This document shows, piece after piece, positions 28,208 to 36,012 of a stretch of 64,000 bases of DNA. The stretch covers positions 1-64,000 of the forward strand of contig JAIQFT010000017.1 of assembly GCA_020073185.1 (NCBI GenBank), in the 5' to 3' direction. The stretch is from Terriglobia bacterium (GTDB lineage Bacteria; Acidobacteriota; Terriglobia; Terriglobales; Acidobacteriaceae). Every line of letters begins with the position of its first letter. Within the stretch, counting starts at the first letter, position 1. A program made the translations under genes and the position numbers. The notes beneath the pieces are model-generated. The model searched no databases. It was given only the letters and a program-made list of their open reading frames with translations, and had not been told where the DNA came from.

Positions 28208-30013
28208 TTGTCAGACGCGGCGGCGGAAACGTCGGTAACGAGGAAGATCAACGCAGAAGAAGCGGGCAGGCGGAGCCGTCGGACTGCGGTGTCCTCGGGC
28301 ACCGGACCGGATGCGGCGCGCGTGCTGTTGGTGCTGGCTCTGGCGCTTACGGTACTGGCGTATCTAAACACGCTACGCTTCCAGTTTGTCTATGACGACC
28401 TGCCGCAGATCGTCAACAACCCGCGAGTGCATACCTGGGTTCACAGCGAGCGAATATTCGTGGAGCACGTCTGGAGCCAGCTCGCCGGCCAGCCAGGGAA
28501 TTACTATCGCCCGCTGTTCATGTTCTGGCTGATGGCGAACTACTCGCTGTTTGGGCTGCATCCCATGGGCTGGCACGCAACCGCAGTCCTGCTGCACCTG
28601 GCAACAATCGTTCTGGTGTACATGCTGCTGCGCCGCGTCCTGGGCAACCGGGTGGCGGCAGCCATGGGCACGATGATCTGGGCCGTCCATCCGACCCATA
28701 TTGAAACTGTCGCATGGGTGTCGGGGACGCCAGATTCGCTGCTGGGGGTGTTCGTGATCGGCAGCGTGCTGACATTTGCGCGGGCCCGAGAGGACGACGT
28801 TCGCCGCGCGTGGTGGGCGGCGGCTTCGGTCGTGCTCTACGCGCTGGCGATGATGTCGAAGGAAACCGGGGTCATGCTGCCCCTGCTCCTGTTCGCCTAC
28901 GACCGGCTGCTGGTCACGCGGCGCAGCGACCAGAGTGAATCCCTGGCCAAGATCATCTGGCGATACCTGCCGTACGCCGCAGCGGGGGTCGCTTACCTGA
29001 TCGTGCGGCGGTTGGTGTTGGGGCACCTCAGCTCTCCCGATGAGAAGCCATGGACGAACGTTTTGCTCACGCTGCCATCACTGCTGTGGTTCTACGTCAA
29101 GGAACTCTTCTGGCCGGCGAACCTGTCGGTATTCCATGACACGCCGCTGGTGGAGCATCCGGGGCTGACCAATTTCGTGCTGCCGCTGATGGGGGTATTG
29201 GCCGCGGCGGCGGGGGCCGTGTACGTGTCGCGGCGATCCAAGGCGGCCTGCTTCGGTTCGTGGTGGCTGGTGGTGCTGATGGTGCCGCCGATCATGGGGC
29301 TGTACAGCTTTATTGTCGAAGACCTGGTGCACGACCGTTACCTTTACCTGCCAACCATCGGATTGGCCATTGTGTGCGCCTGGGCGATCCGCAAAATCCC
29401 GTCATCAGGCCGGCAATTGTTTGGAGCGCCGAGCGCGCAGATGGTGATCGCTTTGGCGCTGGGCGTGATCATGGCCGCGAGTACCGCGGTGCAGCTCGTC
29501 TATTGGACCAACGATCTGATCCTATACGCCCACGCCGTGCAGATCGCACCCCGCAACGTGATCGCCATCAATCACCTCGCCAACGAGTTTTACAAGCGTA
29601 AGGACCCGAACAAGGCACTGGCCTTGTACAACCGATCGTTGCAGGTGAAGCCACACTGGGGCACACACTTCGCCATGGGGATTACGCTCTACGAACTGGG
29701 CGATCTGCCGCAGGCGCAAAAGCACCTGGAAAGGGCGATTCCGCTGCTCCCGGGCAATGCCGACGAGTATTACTACCTCGGGCTGGTGCACATGGGGCAG
29801 GGTCAATACGCCGAGGCGGAGCCGTATTTCCGCAAGGCCATGTCGCTATTTGTCAAACCGGGATACCACTGGGCGCTGGCGATGTCGCTGGAGAAGCAGG
29901 GCAAGCTGGAAGCAGCGCGCGATGAGCTGCAGGCGGAGCTGAGAAATAATCCTGCGCCGGAGGTAAGGCGGGAGCTGGAAAGGGTGGACAAGGCGGTGGC
30001 AGGCACCCGGTAG
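28208..30013 (+). CDS. TMTC-like membrane protein with C-terminal TPR domain
   Basis: The 601-residue protein has a cytoplasmic tail and about ten membrane segments (first VLLVLALALTVLAYLNTL), followed by TPR units from about residue 440 (AINHLANEFYKRKDPNKALALYNRSL, then FYRKAMSLF-like repeats). The first periplasmic loop has FVYDDLPQIVNNP, the acidic DD position of GT-C type O-mannosyl/arabinosyl transferases, so a lipid-linked sugar transferase (TMTC/DUF1736-like) is likely. The acceptor is unknown. The start is TTG at 28208 with GGGGAG upstream. It is divergent from the ABC ATPase gene. Confidence 0.8.
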   Translation: MSDAAAETSVTRKINAEEAGRRSRRTAVSSGTGPDAARVLLVLALALTVLAYLNTLRFQFVYDDLPQIVNNPRVHTWVHSERIFVEHVWSQLAGQPGNYYRPLFMFWLMANYSLFGLHPMGWHATAVLLHLATIVLVYMLLRRVLGNRVAAAMGTMIWAVHPTHIETVAWVSGTPDSLLGVFVIGSVLTFARAREDDVRRAWWAAASVVLYALAMMSKETGVMLPLLLFAYDRLLVTRRSDQSESLAKIIWRYLPYAAAGVAYLIVRRLVLGHLSSPDEKPWTNVLLTLPSLLWFYVKELFWPANLSVFHDTPLVEHPGLTNFVLPLMGVLAAAAGAVYVSRRSKAACFGSWWLVVLMVPPIMGLYSFIVEDLVHDRYLYLPTIGLAIVCAWAIRKIPSSGRQLFGAPSAQMVIALALGVIMAASTAVQLVYWTNDLILYAHAVQIAPRNVIAINHLANEFYKRKDPNKALALYNRSLQVKPHWGTHFAMGITLYELGDLPQAQKHLERAIPLLPGNADEYYYLGLVHMGQGQYAEAEPYFRKAMSLFVKPGYHWALAMSLEKQGKLEAARDELQAELRNNPAPEVRRELERVDKAVAGTR

Positions 30014-30078
30014 TCCGTAGCTGGTAGCTGGGCCGGACCGAGATTCTCCGACTCCCAGCTACGAGCGACCAGCTACCC
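30011..30078. repeat. Hairpin repeat TAGCTGGTAGC type
   Basis: GTAGCTGGTAGCTGGG (about 30018-30033) is imperfectly complementary to CCCAGCTACGAGCGACCAGCTAC (about 30055-30077). The start, TAGTCCGTAGCTGGTAGCTGGGCCGGA in sense, closely resembles the element at 50910-50964. It lies just after the stop of the TMTC-like gene and may act as a terminator, but no T-run follows. Confidence 0.55.
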
Positions 30079-30118
30079 TGCAGCCGGAAGAACGGATGCG
30101 GACCACCGGCCACGAATC

Positions 30119-30703
30119 CTAATCAAAAATGAAGATGGCGGCGGCGATGACCGTCGTCCATTTGCCCATCTTGTCGCCGACGGCGGATTGGGTGACGTTC
30201 ATCGTCCGCACGATCTTGTTTGACAGCCGGTAAACTTCCTTCTTCTCGTCCCAGGATTTGTCGGGGTCGAACTCGACGTCCAGCGTGGTGGCCAGCATTT
30301 CGGCAGCGAGTTCCTCGGCGTAGTCGCCCGCCTGGTCGTCGGTCTCGCCAAAGGAATGATGCTCGCTGAGGTAGCCGTAGGTGGAGCGATCTGCGGGAAT
30401 GGCCAGGCCGATGCTGGCGGCCAGCAAGCGGTGCGGCTCGTGGGTGGAATTCTCGGCGACCACCGCGAACACTACCTCGCCGTGGTCCAGGTGCTTCAAC
30501 CCCAGCGCGCGCGGAATGACCCTGCATTGTGGCGGAAAGATGGAGGAGACGCGCACCAGGTTTTGCGACGCGATGCCGGCGTCGCGCAGTGCCAACTCAA
30601 ACGATGTCAGCCGTTCCTTGTGCTTGCCAACGCCCTTGGTCAGGAAGATCCGCCGCGGGACCATGTTTTTTCCCAATTCGCTTGCCTCCACCATTTGCGA
30701 CAA
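30119..30703 (-). CDS. Pyruvoyl-dependent arginine decarboxylase
   Basis: This enzyme makes agmatine from arginine with a self-made pyruvoyl group and leads to polyamines. The 194-residue proenzyme has the family start [19 protein letters not shown] and the cleavage site in VRVSSIFPP: the bond between Ser53 and Ser54 is where chain cleavage makes the pyruvoyl group. The C-terminal half has [25 protein letters not shown], including the acidic residue expected at the active site. The start at 30703 gives a 13-residue extension; starting at the Met of MVPRR (30664) would match homologues better. It is common in archaea and in Chlamydia, Acidobacteria and relatives. Confidence 0.9.
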   Translation of the reverse strand: MSQMVEASELGKNMVPRRIFLTKGVGKHKERLTSFELALRDAGIASQNLVRVSSIFPPQCRVIPRALGLKHLDHGEVVFAVVAENSTHEPHRLLAASIGLAIPADRSTYGYLSEHHSFGETDDQAGDYAEELAAEMLATTLDVEFDPDKSWDEKKEVYRLSNKIVRTMNVTQSAVGDKMGKWTTVIAAAIFIFD

Positions 30704-30870
30704 GAATGGTCAGAAAATAACACGGTGTTGCGGGCGTAGTGCAGGCAAAAATGCGAGCCACGGAAATTTTTTTTGGCGTTCACATTCGGTGGCGCCCAGC
30801 GCCCGCCGCAGCGTGGCCCGGTTGCTGCTCGGAGGCAGCCGCGACAGGACGCCGGAGCCGGGAGGTCGAG

Positions 30871-31206
30871 CTATTTGGACTTCTTGGCGGCGGCTATGGA
30901 ACTTGCCTGGATGGTGGTTCCGGACAGCTTGCCGGTGACGGCAGCCTGCTGGCCGGCGAATTTGTCCAGGTCGGACTTGTTGCCTTTGAGAGTGTAAACC
31001 TTGTTACCGACCACCAGCGCGTAGTCGATTCCGGCCTTGACGCAGGCGCGAACGCACTCCGCGTCGGGCTTGCCGGGCATCATCGTGTGATGGGCGCCGC
31101 ACATGGTGTCGCTGACGGTGCCGGTGAAGGTCTGGTCGTTGGCGCCCGCCGCGAAAAGGCCGGTGCACAACAGCAGACCCACTGCAAAGGTGCGAAGAAA
31201 TTTCAT
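30871..31206 (-). CDS. Small secreted protein with conserved Cys residues
   Basis: The 111-residue protein has a signal peptide (FLRTFAVGLLLCTGLFAAGA) followed by TFTGTVSDTMCGAHHTMMPGKPDAECVRACVKAGIDYALV. Three cysteines sit in the first half of the mature chain. The rest is a small beta domain (NKVYTLKGNKSDLDKFAGQQAAVTG) of an OB-like pattern. This family is, as far as I remember, frequent in Acidobacteria with unknown function. It is followed by a K-rich C-terminus. It stands alone. Confidence 0.75.
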   Translation of the reverse strand: MKFLRTFAVGLLLCTGLFAAGANDQTFTGTVSDTMCGAHHTMMPGKPDAECVRACVKAGIDYALVVGNKVYTLKGNKSDLDKFAGQQAAVTGKLSGTTIQASSIAAAKKSK

Positions 31207-31248
31207 TGGGCTCCTCCCCCCCGAATTAGTGATCTGCTTCAGTATACG

Positions 31249-32148
31249 TTACGAAGTGGCGAGCTTGGCGGGCTTCAGTTTGACGGCGATGTCAATGAAG
31301 GCCAGCGCGGCACGGGACAGGGCCTTGTCCTTGCGAAAAACCAGGGCGAGATCGCGGCGGATAGCAGCATCGGCCATGGGTAGGGCCACTAGGGCGCCGG
31401 CCAGGACATCCTCCTGGACGTGGGAGCGGGCAATGAACCCGATCCCAATATCGGCGGCTACGAAACGTTTAAGTAGTTCGGTGGAATCAAGTTCCATGGA
31501 AACATTTAACTTTAACTTGCGATCGTTGAAGAGCTGCTCGATGGCATCGCGGGTGTGCCCGGTTTCGGGGACGAGCAGCGGGTACTGGGCGGCCTCGGCG
31601 ATGGCTGCCGACTTCGATTTCGCCAGCGGATGCCCCGGCGCAGTGATGACAACGAGCTCGTCCCGGTGAATCTGAACCACCGTGAGGCGGTTGTCATTCA
31701 CCGGTAACGACACGATGCCGAAGTCCACCGAGTTATCGATGACCGACTCCAGGATGCCGGCCGATTCCAACCGGTTGATGTTCACCGCGACGCCGGGGTA
31801 CTGCTTCTTGAATTGGGCAAAGACCTCGGGGAGGATGTGCAGGCAGGTACCCTCATTGGCGCCGACTACGATTTCGCCGCGGGGCACCCGTTCCATTTCC
31901 GCCAGCGCGGTGATGATGCCGCGGCGGGCCTGGAGGGATTCGTCGGCGTACTTCTGAAACGCCTTGCCCGCGGCGGTGAGCGAAACCTTGCCGCCGGAGC
32001 GGTCCAGCAGTTTGGCGCCAACCTCCTCCTCGAGGGCGCGAATCTGGGCGGAGACCGCCGGCTGCGTGCGAAAACGCCTCTCCGCGGCGCGGGAGAAGCT
32101 GGCGAGGCGCGCCACTTCGAGGAAGGTTTCCAGTTGGTCGAAATCCAT
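31249..32148 (-). CDS. LysR-family transcriptional regulator
   Basis: The 299-residue protein has the N-terminal winged helix-turn-helix (FDQLETFLEVARLASFSRAAERRFRTQPAVSAQIRALEEEVG) and a periplasmic-binding-type effector domain (about 90-290). The effector part recalls CysB/CynR-like regulators, with GIVSLPVNDNRLTV in the first lobe. LysR regulators usually control a divergent gene: upstream lie 351 bases and the acetyltransferase gene, but the DNA between them is crowded with repeats, so the target is uncertain. Confidence 0.92.
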   Translation of the reverse strand: MDFDQLETFLEVARLASFSRAAERRFRTQPAVSAQIRALEEEVGAKLLDRSGGKVSLTAAGKAFQKYADESLQARRGIITALAEMERVPRGEIVVGANEGTCLHILPEVFAQFKKQYPGVAVNINRLESAGILESVIDNSVDFGIVSLPVNDNRLTVVQIHRDELVVITAPGHPLAKSKSAAIAEAAQYPLLVPETGHTRDAIEQLFNDRKLKLNVSMELDSTELLKRFVAADIGIGFIARSHVQEDVLAGALVALPMADAAIRRDLALVFRKDKALSRAALAFIDIAVKLKPAKLATS

Positions 32149-32203
32149 AACGGAGAGCTTTTAGCTTAGCTATTTAGCCGCTTTCACTTTTTATGTAGCC
32201 GAT

Positions 32204-32286
32204 GTCATCCCGAGCGAGGGAGGGCTCCCGCGCGTTTTTCCCAGCGCCAGAAACCCGAGTCGAGGGATCTCGGTTTTCCTCTCTCG
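32204..32286. repeat. TGTCATCC...GTCGAGGGATCTC intergenic repeat
   Basis: The piece starts TGTCATCCCGAGCGAGGG and ends CGAGTCGAGGGATCTCGG, with a variable middle. From memory, copies of this layout (tcatcctgagcgag...gtcgaaggac) are dispersed in many acidobacterial genomes. Only one copy is in this window, so the assignment is by recall. Confidence 0.45.
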
Positions 32287-32345
32287 GCTACACTAATCCT
32301 GAGACTGCAATTAGCTGCTGGCGCGCTCCGGCCTCGCCCGTGCCG

Positions 32346-32448
32346 CATAAGCGATTCTATTGTGGCGATAAGAACAATCAATTTCCCGCCGCTGCATGGC
32401 GGGTCTATGCTCATCTGTTTCGGCGGTGGCCGCCAGAATTGTAGCAGC
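32346..32448 (+). promoter_or_regulatory. Repeated leader element, copy 1 (upstream of acetyltransferase)
   Basis: This 103-base element aligns over its whole length with 33554-33658. Shared anchors are CATAA-GCGAT, CGATAA, AATTTCCCGC (32380-32389), TATGCT (32406) and ATTGTAGCAGC (32438-32448). Just after AATTTC it forms the hairpin CCCGCC-GCTGCAT-GGCGGG; the other copy forms a different sequence with the same 6-bp stem. It ends 51 bases before the start codon. It may be a promoter or an RNA leader. Confidence 0.6.
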
Positions 32449-32499
32449 GGTAGCGCAGGAAAGATAAACCCAGTGGCCGCAACACCCGAGGGCGCAGAG

Positions 32500-33021
32500 A
32501 TGAACCCAACTAAGACGAGCCGGGCAACGGTCAGCGTAGGTGCGATGGTTCCGAGCGATTGGCCGGACGTGTCGGCCATTTTTCTGGAGGGAATCGCCAC
32601 CGGCAACGCGACCTTTGAAACCCTGGCGCCCACATGGAATCAGTGGGACCGGGCACACTTGCCGGTCGGACGGCTGGTGGCGCGGAAGGGGCGGACGATC
32701 GCCGGGTGGGTGGCGCTCAGCCGGGTATCGCAGCGGTCCTGCTACGCGGGCGTGGCTGAGATGAGCGTGTACGTGGCCACCTGGGCCCGCGGGCAGGGAG
32801 TCGGCGACGCCCTGATGAAGGCGGCGATCAAGGAGTCCGAGGCGGCCGGGATCTGGGCACTCCAGGGGGTTTTGTTTCCCGAGAACATGTCCAGTCTGCG
32901 CCTCTGTGAGGCCAACGGCTTCCGGGTAGTCGGGCGGCGGGAGCGCATCGGCAAGCGCGACGAAGTGTGGCGGGATACGATGCTGGTGGAGCGGCGCAGC
33001 ACAGTAGTCGGAATCGACTGA
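32500..33021 (+). CDS. GNAT-family N-acetyltransferase (phosphinothricin acetyltransferase-like)
   Basis: The 173-residue protein has the GNAT acetyl-CoA site in VYVATWARGQGVGDALMKAAI (Q/RxxGxG/A type) and the PAT-like phrases DVSAIFLEGIATGNATFET and EAAGIWALQGVLFPEN followed by LCEANGFRVVGRRERIG. Enzymes of this type acetylate small amines such as phosphinothricin or methionine sulfoximine, which inhibit glutamine synthetase. It is notable that glnA lies one gene downstream and that both genes carry the same upstream element. The start is ATG 32500; the longer frame from 32362 would run through the repeat element and is rejected. Confidence 0.88.
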   Translation: MNPTKTSRATVSVGAMVPSDWPDVSAIFLEGIATGNATFETLAPTWNQWDRAHLPVGRLVARKGRTIAGWVALSRVSQRSCYAGVAEMSVYVATWARGQGVGDALMKAAIKESEAAGIWALQGVLFPENMSSLRLCEANGFRVVGRRERIGKRDEVWRDTMLVERRSTVVGID

Positions 33022-33087
33022 TCTGTCGCCACGACTCCGGAAACCCAAGGCCTGGATTCGCACCCTCGCTGGGACATCCGCATTCAA

Positions 33088-33531
33088 TCAGGTATCCGAG
33101 TTCAGCGACTGCACGCTGAGCGCCTGCTTGCGGCGCGCCTCGGTCTCCCGCAGAATGCGCCGGTACAGGGCGTAGTAGCGAACCAGTTCCGGGATACCGC
33201 GGGCTTCCAGTTCCTTCTGGATGGTTTCGTGATCGCCCAGCGCAACGAGATCGAGGACCTGCTGGAATTCCCGGTCTTGCTCACCGCGGCGGCGGCATTG
33301 CTGGATCAGATCGTAGTCCTTCTGCGGTACAAACGAAGCCAGTGCGATGTACATCGCCTGCAGGGATTCGGCGCGGACGGGTTCGTGGACGTGCGCGATT
33401 TCTTCCAGCAGCGCCTTCTCCAGCATGTACTTCGCCCCGCTGAAAAAGGAGTCGGAACTGAAGCGCTCCTGGCGTTGCGAGAGAATCTGCTCGTACTGCC
33501 GAATCAGCTTATCGGTGGCGCCGGTGTCCAT
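33088..33531 (-). CDS. Conserved helical protein of unknown function
   Basis: The 147-residue protein is almost entirely helical and rich in Arg, Glu and Gln (ATDKLIRQYEQILSQRQERF, then YALYRRILRETEARRKQALS). No signal peptide, membrane segment or enzyme motif is visible. It lies convergent with the acetyltransferase and divergent from glnA. I do not recognise a family. Confidence 0.6.
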   Translation of the reverse strand: MDTGATDKLIRQYEQILSQRQERFSSDSFFSGAKYMLEKALLEEIAHVHEPVRAESLQAMYIALASFVPQKDYDLIQQCRRRGEQDREFQQVLDLVALGDHETIQKELEARGIPELVRYYALYRRILRETEARRKQALSVQSLNSDT

Positions 33532-33553
33532 AACAGTCCTTTCCGTAGTTGGA

Positions 33554-33658
33554 CATAAAGCGATCTTATCGGCCCGATAAAAAGTATGAATTTCCCGCTG
33601 GCGAAGCGCGCCAGTTATGCTTCAATGGTGGCGCTGTAATCGCGAGGATTGTAGCAGC
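33554..33658 (+). promoter_or_regulatory. Repeated leader element, copy 2 (upstream of glnA)
   Basis: This copy has CATAAAGCGAT, AATTTCCCGC (33589-33598), TATGCT (33616) and ATTGTAGCAGC (33648-33658) in the same order and almost the same spacing (59 versus 58 bases between the last two anchors) as 32346-32448. The stem here is CTGGCG-AAGCG-CGCCAG. A perfect 7-bp inverted repeat, TTATCGG/CCGATAA (33566-33580), lies in its first part. It ends 98 bases before the glnA start. Confidence 0.6.
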
Positions 33659-33756
33659 CGCCCGACATAGTACTTATCCCAAATACCGATTCAGCCGCGC
33701 TGGATCGCGGTTGAAATCTGAGCGGACACGCGCCCGCAGCGGCGCAAGGAGAAAAC

Positions 33757-35169
33757 ATGGCCAATGCGAAAACTGTCCTGGAGTTCGCCCAGCAGAATGG
33801 CGCGAAACTTCTGGACCTGCGCTTCACAGACCTGCCCGGGCTGTGGCATCACGTGACTTATCCCATGGACCAGGTGGACGAGAGCTCGTTCGAGGAAGGG
33901 TTCGGCATGGACGGCTCGTCCATCCGCGGCTGGGCCGCCATCCACGAGAGCGACATGCTGCTGATCCCGGATCCGGCGTGGTCCATGATGGACCCCTTCA
34001 CCGAGATCCCCACGCTGGTGATGATTGCCGACGTGCAAGACCCGGTCACCAAGCAGCGCTACGACAAAGATCCGCGCTACATCGCCAAGAAGGCGGAAAT
34101 GTTCCTCAGCTCGACCGGCATAGCCGACACCGCGTTCTTCGGCGCCGAGGCCGAGTTTTTCATCTTCGATAACGTGCGCTTCGATCAGCGCGAGCAGCAC
34201 GGCTTCTACTTCATCGACGCCGAGGAGGGCCGCTGGAATTCTGGCCGCAAGGAAAACAACCTTGGATACCGCCCGCGCTATAAGGAAGGCTATTTCCCGG
34301 TGCCGCCCACCGACCACTACCAGGACCTGCGCAGTGAAATGACGGTGACGATGCAGAGCTGCGGGTTGACCGTGGAGTGCCACCATCACGAGGTGGCCAC
34401 GGGCGGACAGACGGAAATTGACCTGAAGTTCGATTCGCTGCTCGTTTCCGCCGACCACATGATGCTCTACAAGTACATCGCGCGCAACGTCGCCAACCAG
34501 TACGGCAAGACGGTCACGTTCATGCCGAAACCGCTGTTCCAGGACAATGGCAGCGGCATGCATACGCACCAGTCGCTGTGGAAGGGCGGCAAACCGCTCT
34601 TCGCCGGCGACGGCTATGCGGGATTCTCGCAAATGGGGTTGTGGTACATCGGTGGGCTGATCAAGCACGGGCCGGCGTTGGCGGCCATCATTGCGCCGAC
34701 CACCAATTCCTACAAGCGCCTGGTGCCCGGCTTCGAAGCCCCGGTGAACCTGGCGTACTCGCGGCGCAACCGCTCCGCGGCCTGCCGTATCCCGATGTAC
34801 TCAGCGTCGCCGAAAACCAAGCGCGTCGAGTTCCGGCCGCCCGATCCGAGCTGCAATCCCTACCTGGCGTTTGCCGCCATGCTGATGGCCGGGCTCGATG
34901 GGGTGGAGAACAAGATCGATCCCGGACAGCCGCTGGACAAGGACATCTACGATCTGGGTCCGGAGGAGCTGGCCAAGGTGCCGTCCATGCCGGGCTCGCT
35001 GGAGGATGCCCTCGACGCTCTCGATCGCGACCACCAGTTCCTGCTCAAGGGCGACGTCTTTACCGAGGCGCTGCTCGATACCTACATCAAATACAAGCGC
35101 GAAAAGGAAGTGGACGCCATTCGCCTGCGCCCGCATCCCTACGAGTTCGCGCTGTATTACGACATTTAG
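33757..35169 (+). CDS. glnA: Glutamine synthetase, type I
   Basis: This dodecameric enzyme makes glutamine from glutamate, ammonia and ATP. The 470-residue protein has GSI marks: [23 protein letters not shown], the metal-binding [12 protein letters not shown], the ammonia/glutamate site segments ([18 protein letters not shown]), ATP site ([23 protein letters not shown]) and [22 protein letters not shown]. Tyr398 in IYDLGPEEL is at the position of the adenylylation tyrosine of E. coli (Tyr397), and a glnE gene follows 5 kb downstream, so control by adenylylation is likely. The start follows a purine-rich AAGGAG. A terminator follows at 35298. Confidence 0.98.
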   Translation: MANAKTVLEFAQQNGAKLLDLRFTDLPGLWHHVTYPMDQVDESSFEEGFGMDGSSIRGWAAIHESDMLLIPDPAWSMMDPFTEIPTLVMIADVQDPVTKQRYDKDPRYIAKKAEMFLSSTGIADTAFFGAEAEFFIFDNVRFDQREQHGFYFIDAEEGRWNSGRKENNLGYRPRYKEGYFPVPPTDHYQDLRSEMTVTMQSCGLTVECHHHEVATGGQTEIDLKFDSLLVSADHMMLYKYIARNVANQYGKTVTFMPKPLFQDNGSGMHTHQSLWKGGKPLFAGDGYAGFSQMGLWYIGGLIKHGPALAAIIAPTTNSYKRLVPGFEAPVNLAYSRRNRSAACRIPMYSASPKTKRVEFRPPDPSCNPYLAFAAMLMAGLDGVENKIDPGQPLDKDIYDLGPEELAKVPSMPGSLEDALDALDRDHQFLLKGDVFTEALLDTYIKYKREKEVDAIRLRPHPYEFALYYDI

Positions 35170-35217
35170 AAGACGGGAGTTTGTGGGAACTGGTTTCAAG
35201 AATTGGCTCTTGGGTAG

Positions 35218-35275
35218 GGCGCGGCTTTAGCCGCGCCGCTCGAGGCCTCAAGAATAGTGGGCTTTAGCCCCTGAG
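35218..35275. repeat. Two REP-like hairpins after glnA
   Basis: GGCGCGGCT (35218-35226) pairs perfectly with AGCCGCGCC (35229-35237) around TT. GGGCT (35259-35263) pairs with AGCCC (35266-35270) around TT, flanked by CCTCA (about 35246-35250) and TGAGG (35272-35276), which extend the stem with a gap. Both have the form (GC-rich)CT-TT-AG(GC-rich), also seen at 3099-3114. Confidence 0.6.
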
Positions 35276-35297
35276 GTATATTTTTCGTGAGGAACAT

Positions 35298-35324
35298 GGC
35301 CCGGCAGCGATACCGGGCCTTTTT
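35298..35324 (+). terminator. Intrinsic terminator downstream of glnA
   Basis: GGCCCGG (35298-35304) pairs with CCGGGCC (35313-35319), loop CAGCGATA, followed by TTTTT (35320-35324). Confidence 0.85.
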
Positions 35325-35530
35325 GTCTCTGGTCGTTTCCAGGATTTCCTCCGTGACGCCAGAATAGGAAGACAACAATCGCGCCCGCAACTCCCACTTC
35401 CCATCTTTTCTCAAAGCACGTCGGTAGTCTCATGAATAATTTATTAGTTTGATCTGTTGCCTAGCCAACAGGAAGTGCCCGCCACTATGTCAAGTGCCCA
35501 GTGAGTAAATAGTTAGTTTTCGATTGCACT
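35325..35530. other. AT-richer leader of the six-gene cassette
   Basis: This stretch becomes AT-rich from about 35430. It holds a direct repeat of AAGTGCCC (35473-35480 and 35492-35499, 19 bases apart) and AT-rich blocks (AATAATTTATTAG, GTAAATAGTTAGTTTT). A promoter for the cassette must lie here, but I cannot pick a convincing -35/-10 pair. The direct repeats could be operators for the small DNA-binding proteins encoded next. Confidence 0.45.
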
Positions 35531-35821
35531 GTGGCTGACACACCTGCTCTACTGTTGTTTATGCCGCTCTCAACAAATGCGGAAAATGAGTTGCTAGAAA
35601 ACGTCAACAGAAATCTCGAAGTAATTATTGGCCTGCTGCTCCGCAATTTGCCCGATGCGGACGCAGCCAATTCCCGTGGCCGAATCCTCATGCTCAGCGA
35701 AATGGGGGTGAGACCGAGAGACATAGCCAGGCTGTTGGGAAAAACCGAGAATCACGTGAACGTTACGCTGTCTCAGAGTCGCAGCGCGAAGAAAAAGAAA
35801 AACAAGAGGAGCCGCGAATGA
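35531..35821 (+). CDS. Mini helix-turn-helix protein A of the accessory cassette
   Basis: The 96-residue protein has a hydrophobic N-terminal helix (NRNLEVIIGLLLRNL), a central helix-turn-helix like sigma-factor region 4 (LSEMGVRPRDIARLLGKTENHVNVTLSQSR) and a lysine/arginine-rich tail (AKKKKNKRSRE). It is clearly related to protein C two genes on, which shares NL-VVI-LLLR and the same layout. The start is a GTG at 35531 without a clear Shine-Dalgarno; ATG at 35561 is an alternative. Its stop overlaps the next start (ATGA). It is probably DNA binding; whether it is a regulator or a structural part is unknown. Confidence 0.7.
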   Translation: MADTPALLLFMPLSTNAENELLENVNRNLEVIIGLLLRNLPDADAANSRGRILMLSEMGVRPRDIARLLGKTENHVNVTLSQSRSAKKKKNKRSRE

Positions 35822-36012
35822 AAAACTCTACTACCACGGAGCAGCTCCTGGCGGCACAGCTAGACCTTTTGAAAGACATGTTTATTGCTGAGCTGGCGCT
35901 GGCGGGCCTTCCACAGTTGGAAATCGCCAGGATTGTCCGAGTGGACCTGAATCGGGTGAATCGGATTGGCAAGTCGCTCAAGAGAAGAAAAACTGTGGCG
36001 GGAGAAAAGTGA
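35818..36012 (+). CDS. Mini helix-turn-helix protein B of the accessory cassette
   Basis: This 64-residue protein is a shorter version of the same idea: an N-terminal amphipathic helix (LLAAQLDLLKDMFIAELALAG), a sigma region 4-like helix-turn-helix (LPQLEIARIVRVDLNRVNRIGKSL) and a basic end (KRRKTVAGEK). It is coupled to its neighbours by ATGA at its start and TGATG at its end. Like A and C it seems to be a small DNA-binding subunit. No named family is recognised. Confidence 0.7.
   Translation: MKNSTTTEQLLAAQLDLLKDMFIAELALAGLPQLEIARIVRVDLNRVNRIGKSLKRRKTVAGEK

Larger units (their letters stand above)
32149..32499. other. Intergenic region between lysR and the acetyltransferase gene
   Basis: No gene is visible in 351 bases. 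The region holds a repeat-like piece with TGTCATCCCGAGCGAGG and GAGTCGAGGGATCTC (about 32204-32286), a phrase I know as a frequent intergenic repeat in Acidobacteria, and at 32346-32448 a 103-base element that is repeated upstream of glnA (33554-33658). Confidence 0.6.

Noticed and set aside
33600-33740. Possible sigma-54 promoter for glnA
   Set aside because: I looked for a -24/-12 GG...GC pair with correct spacing and found none that fits.
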